DNA of 64,000 nucleotides, taken from Hartmannibacter diazotrophicus. Lineage in GTDB: Bacteria; Pseudomonadota; Alphaproteobacteria; Rhizobiales; Pleomorphomonadaceae. Positions 62,788-64,000 of this stretch are shown one piece after another (within the stretch, counting starts at the first letter, position 1; each line of letters starts with the position of its first letter). The position numbers and the translations under genes are program-made. The stretch covers positions 3,845,501 to 3,909,500 of the forward strand of contig NZ_LT960614.1 of assembly GCF_900231165.1 (NCBI RefSeq), given 5' to 3'. Below the pieces are notes generated by a model that did no database searches, was not told the origin of the DNA, and saw only the letters and a list, made by a program, of their open reading frames with translations.

Positions 62788-63372
62788 TCACCCCCCAATC
62801 AGCGCCTTGCGCGCCAGCGCCTTCATCGTCGCCACATAGTCCGCCTGCGGCCAGCCGCAGTCGCGCGTGAGCCGTTCCCAGGTCTCAACCGAAAGCAGCG
62901 CCGCGAGAAGGTCGCCCGCCCGCTCGGTGGTGAGATCCGGCGCGAGCCGGCCGTCGGCGACGATGGCGGCGACGGCCGCCTCGCATCCCGCGCGCACCGC
63001 CGCAAGACGCCCCTGCCAGGCGCGCCGTGCCTCCTCGTCGCTGTCCTGCATGGCGATCAGGGCCTTCGCGACCCCGTGAATTTCCGGGATGTAATTGCCC
63101 CAGGCCTCGATGAACGCCTCCAGACGCGCCTCGCCGGACGTTGCCGCGCGGCTTGCCGCAAGGCGCGCGTCGACATTCTTCGACGCGTCGATATGGAGCG
63201 TCACGGCGCTCAGGAGGTCCGCCCGATTGGGGAAATGCAGGTAGAGCGCCTGCCGGCTGATCCCCGCGGCCCTGGCGATATCCGACATTCGGACCGCGCG
63301 GTCGCCCGATTCCAGCAGCGCCCAACTGGCATCGAGAATGGCCTTGCGTGTTTCGGTTCCGTCTCTTGACAT
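62788..63372 (-). CDS. TetR-family transcriptional regulator
   Basis: A 194-residue regulator. The TetR helix-turn-helix is at about residues 10-55 (RKAILDASWALLESGDRAVR; MSDIARAAGISRQALYLHFP). The helical ligand domain includes a TetR_C-like end (LTRDCGWPQADYVATMKALA). It starts at ATG 63372, inside a palindrome that also covers its own start, so self-repression is likely. It is divergent from an NAD(P)-binding protein, the probable target. Confidence 0.9.
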   Translation of the reverse strand: MSRDGTETRKAILDASWALLESGDRAVRMSDIARAAGISRQALYLHFPNRADLLSAVTLHIDASKNVDARLAASRAATSGEARLEAFIEAWGNYIPEIHGVAKALIAMQDSDEEARRAWQGRLAAVRAGCEAAVAAIVADGRLAPDLTTERAGDLLAALLSVETWERLTRDCGWPQADYVATMKALARKALIGG

Positions 63373-63422
63373 GATGTCAAGCTAGCGATATTTGACACCA
63401 TGTCAACTTTACATCATGTCAA
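63365..63422. promoter_or_regulatory. Three-palindrome operator between the TetR gene and its divergent target
   Basis: Three TTGACAN(2-3)TGTCAA-type palindromes: CTTGACATGATGTCAAG (63365-63381), TTGACACCATGTCAA (63392-63406) and TTTACATCATGTCAA (63408-63422). The first covers the TetR start codon. The TTGACA halves could also act as -35 boxes. Confidence 0.75.
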
Positions 63423-63461
63423 GTTATCGACGGCATGACCTGAACAAGAGGAGATGAAGCC

Positions 63462-64000
63462 ATGAACGTGATCGCATTCGGGGCCACCGGCAGCGTCGGC
63501 CGCCTTGCCGTGGAAAAAATGCTGGCGGACGGTCACGCAGTCACCGCCTTTGTCCGCGACCCGGCCAAGCTGAGGATCGTCCACCCGAACCTCCAGGTGG
63601 TCGTCGGTAACGCGCTGGACCCTGAGGCCGTCGCCGATGCCGTGGACGGCCACGACGCGGTCGTCGTGACGCTTGGCGCCGGCACCTCGCGTAAGAGCAC
63701 CATCCGTTCCAAGGGCACGATGACCATCATCCAGGCGATGCAGGCGCGCGGCGTCCGCCGGCTGATCTGCCAGTCGACCCTCGGCGCGCACGAAAGCTGG
63801 CCGAACCTCAATTTCTTCTGGAAGCGGATCATGTTCGGGCTGCTGCTGCGCCCGGTGTTCAAGGACCACGAATTGCAGGAAAGCCTCGTGCGGGCGAGCG
63901 GCCTCGACTGGACCATCGTGCGCCCGAGCGCCTTCACCGACGGCCCGGCGACCGGCACCTACCGCGAGGGGTTTCCGCCGGCCGAGCGCAGGCTGACGCT
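63462..64000 (+). CDS. NAD(P)-binding Rossmann-fold protein, C-terminus outside the window
   Basis: The gene is cut by the right edge. The visible 179 residues form an atypical short-chain-dehydrogenase/NmrA-like fold: MNVIAFGATGSVGRLAVEKM (GATGSVG), the acidic-turn region FVRDPAKLRIVHPNLQVVVG, LICQSTLGAHESWPN, and SGLDWTIVRPSAFTDGPATG. These NAD(P)H-binding proteins often act as reductases or redox sensors. AGAGGAG lies before the ATG at 63462. Divergent from the TetR gene with a shared operator. Confidence 0.85.
   Translation, partial: MNVIAFGATGSVGRLAVEKMLADGHAVTAFVRDPAKLRIVHPNLQVVVGNALDPEAVADAVDGHDAVVVTLGAGTSRKSTIRSKGTMTIIQAMQARGVRRLICQSTLGAHESWPNLNFFWKRIMFGLLLRPVFKDHELQESLVRASGLDWTIVRPSAFTDGPATGTYREGFPPAERRLT

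Overview
The window is high-GC bacterial chromosome. It is most likely from an alphaproteobacterium of the Rhizobiales (Hyphomicrobiales). The reasons are the gene order ruvC-ruvA-ruvB-ybgC-tolQRAB-pal-cpoB-tilS-ftsH-glmM, an alphaproteobacterial RpoH, an Omp25/31-type outer-membrane barrel, a proline-rich membrane protein next to purA, and several families of intergenic palindromic repeats of the kind common in this order. I cannot fix the genus. No rRNA, tRNA, CRISPR array or insertion sequence was seen.

Layout. 1-4.3 kb: the end of a DHA2-type drug exporter, then an ethanolamine ammonia-lyase pair (eutB-eutC) and a small lipoprotein. 4.25-14.3 kb: a complete Nit1C-type cluster (a family linked to cyanide nitrogen assimilation). 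It is a tightly coupled minus-strand operon of an MSMEG_0572/Sll0783 protein, nitrilase, radical SAM protein, GNAT, AIR-synthase-like protein, glycosyltransferase, MSMEG_0570 protein, flavin oxidoreductase and an LnmK-like protein. It is divergent from a MocR regulator, with a four-box operator between them. 14.3-19.8 kb: HerA-like ATPase, a small membrane protein, rluD, rpoH and a redoxin. 19.8-22 kb: a thiamine-precursor transporter (substrate-binding protein and permease) under a TPP riboswitch. 22-31.7 kb: membrane protein, purA, two DMT exporters, a chemoreceptor, an amidase and an orphan. 31.9-38.6 kb: an ECF sigma factor with a von Willebrand membrane protein, serine biosynthesis (serC, serA) and an outer-membrane protein. 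38.9-54.7 kb: the cell-envelope and recombination core (glmM, ftsH, tilS, cpoB, pal, tolBARQ, ybgC, ruvB, ruvA, ruvC) with a divergent RidA. 54.8-60.4 kb: a DMT exporter with a divergent Lrp regulator, a GST, a pspA-yiaA operon behind three palindromic operators, a TauE/SafE permease and a YebC protein. 60.6-62.5 kb: an AT-rich island with a winged-helix protein and a PD-(D/E)XK-type nuclease candidate. 62.8-64 kb: a TetR regulator and a divergent NAD(P)-binding protein, sharing an operator with three palindromes.

How the parts connect. The Nit1C operon and its MocR gene form one self-contained regulated module. RpoH and FtsH are a known sigma factor/protease pair. Tol-Pal, CpoB, Omp25-like, GlmM and PspA all serve the envelope. 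The AT-rich island between yebC and the TetR gene is the clearest sign of horizontal transfer and the best candidate for an undescribed (possibly defensive) system.
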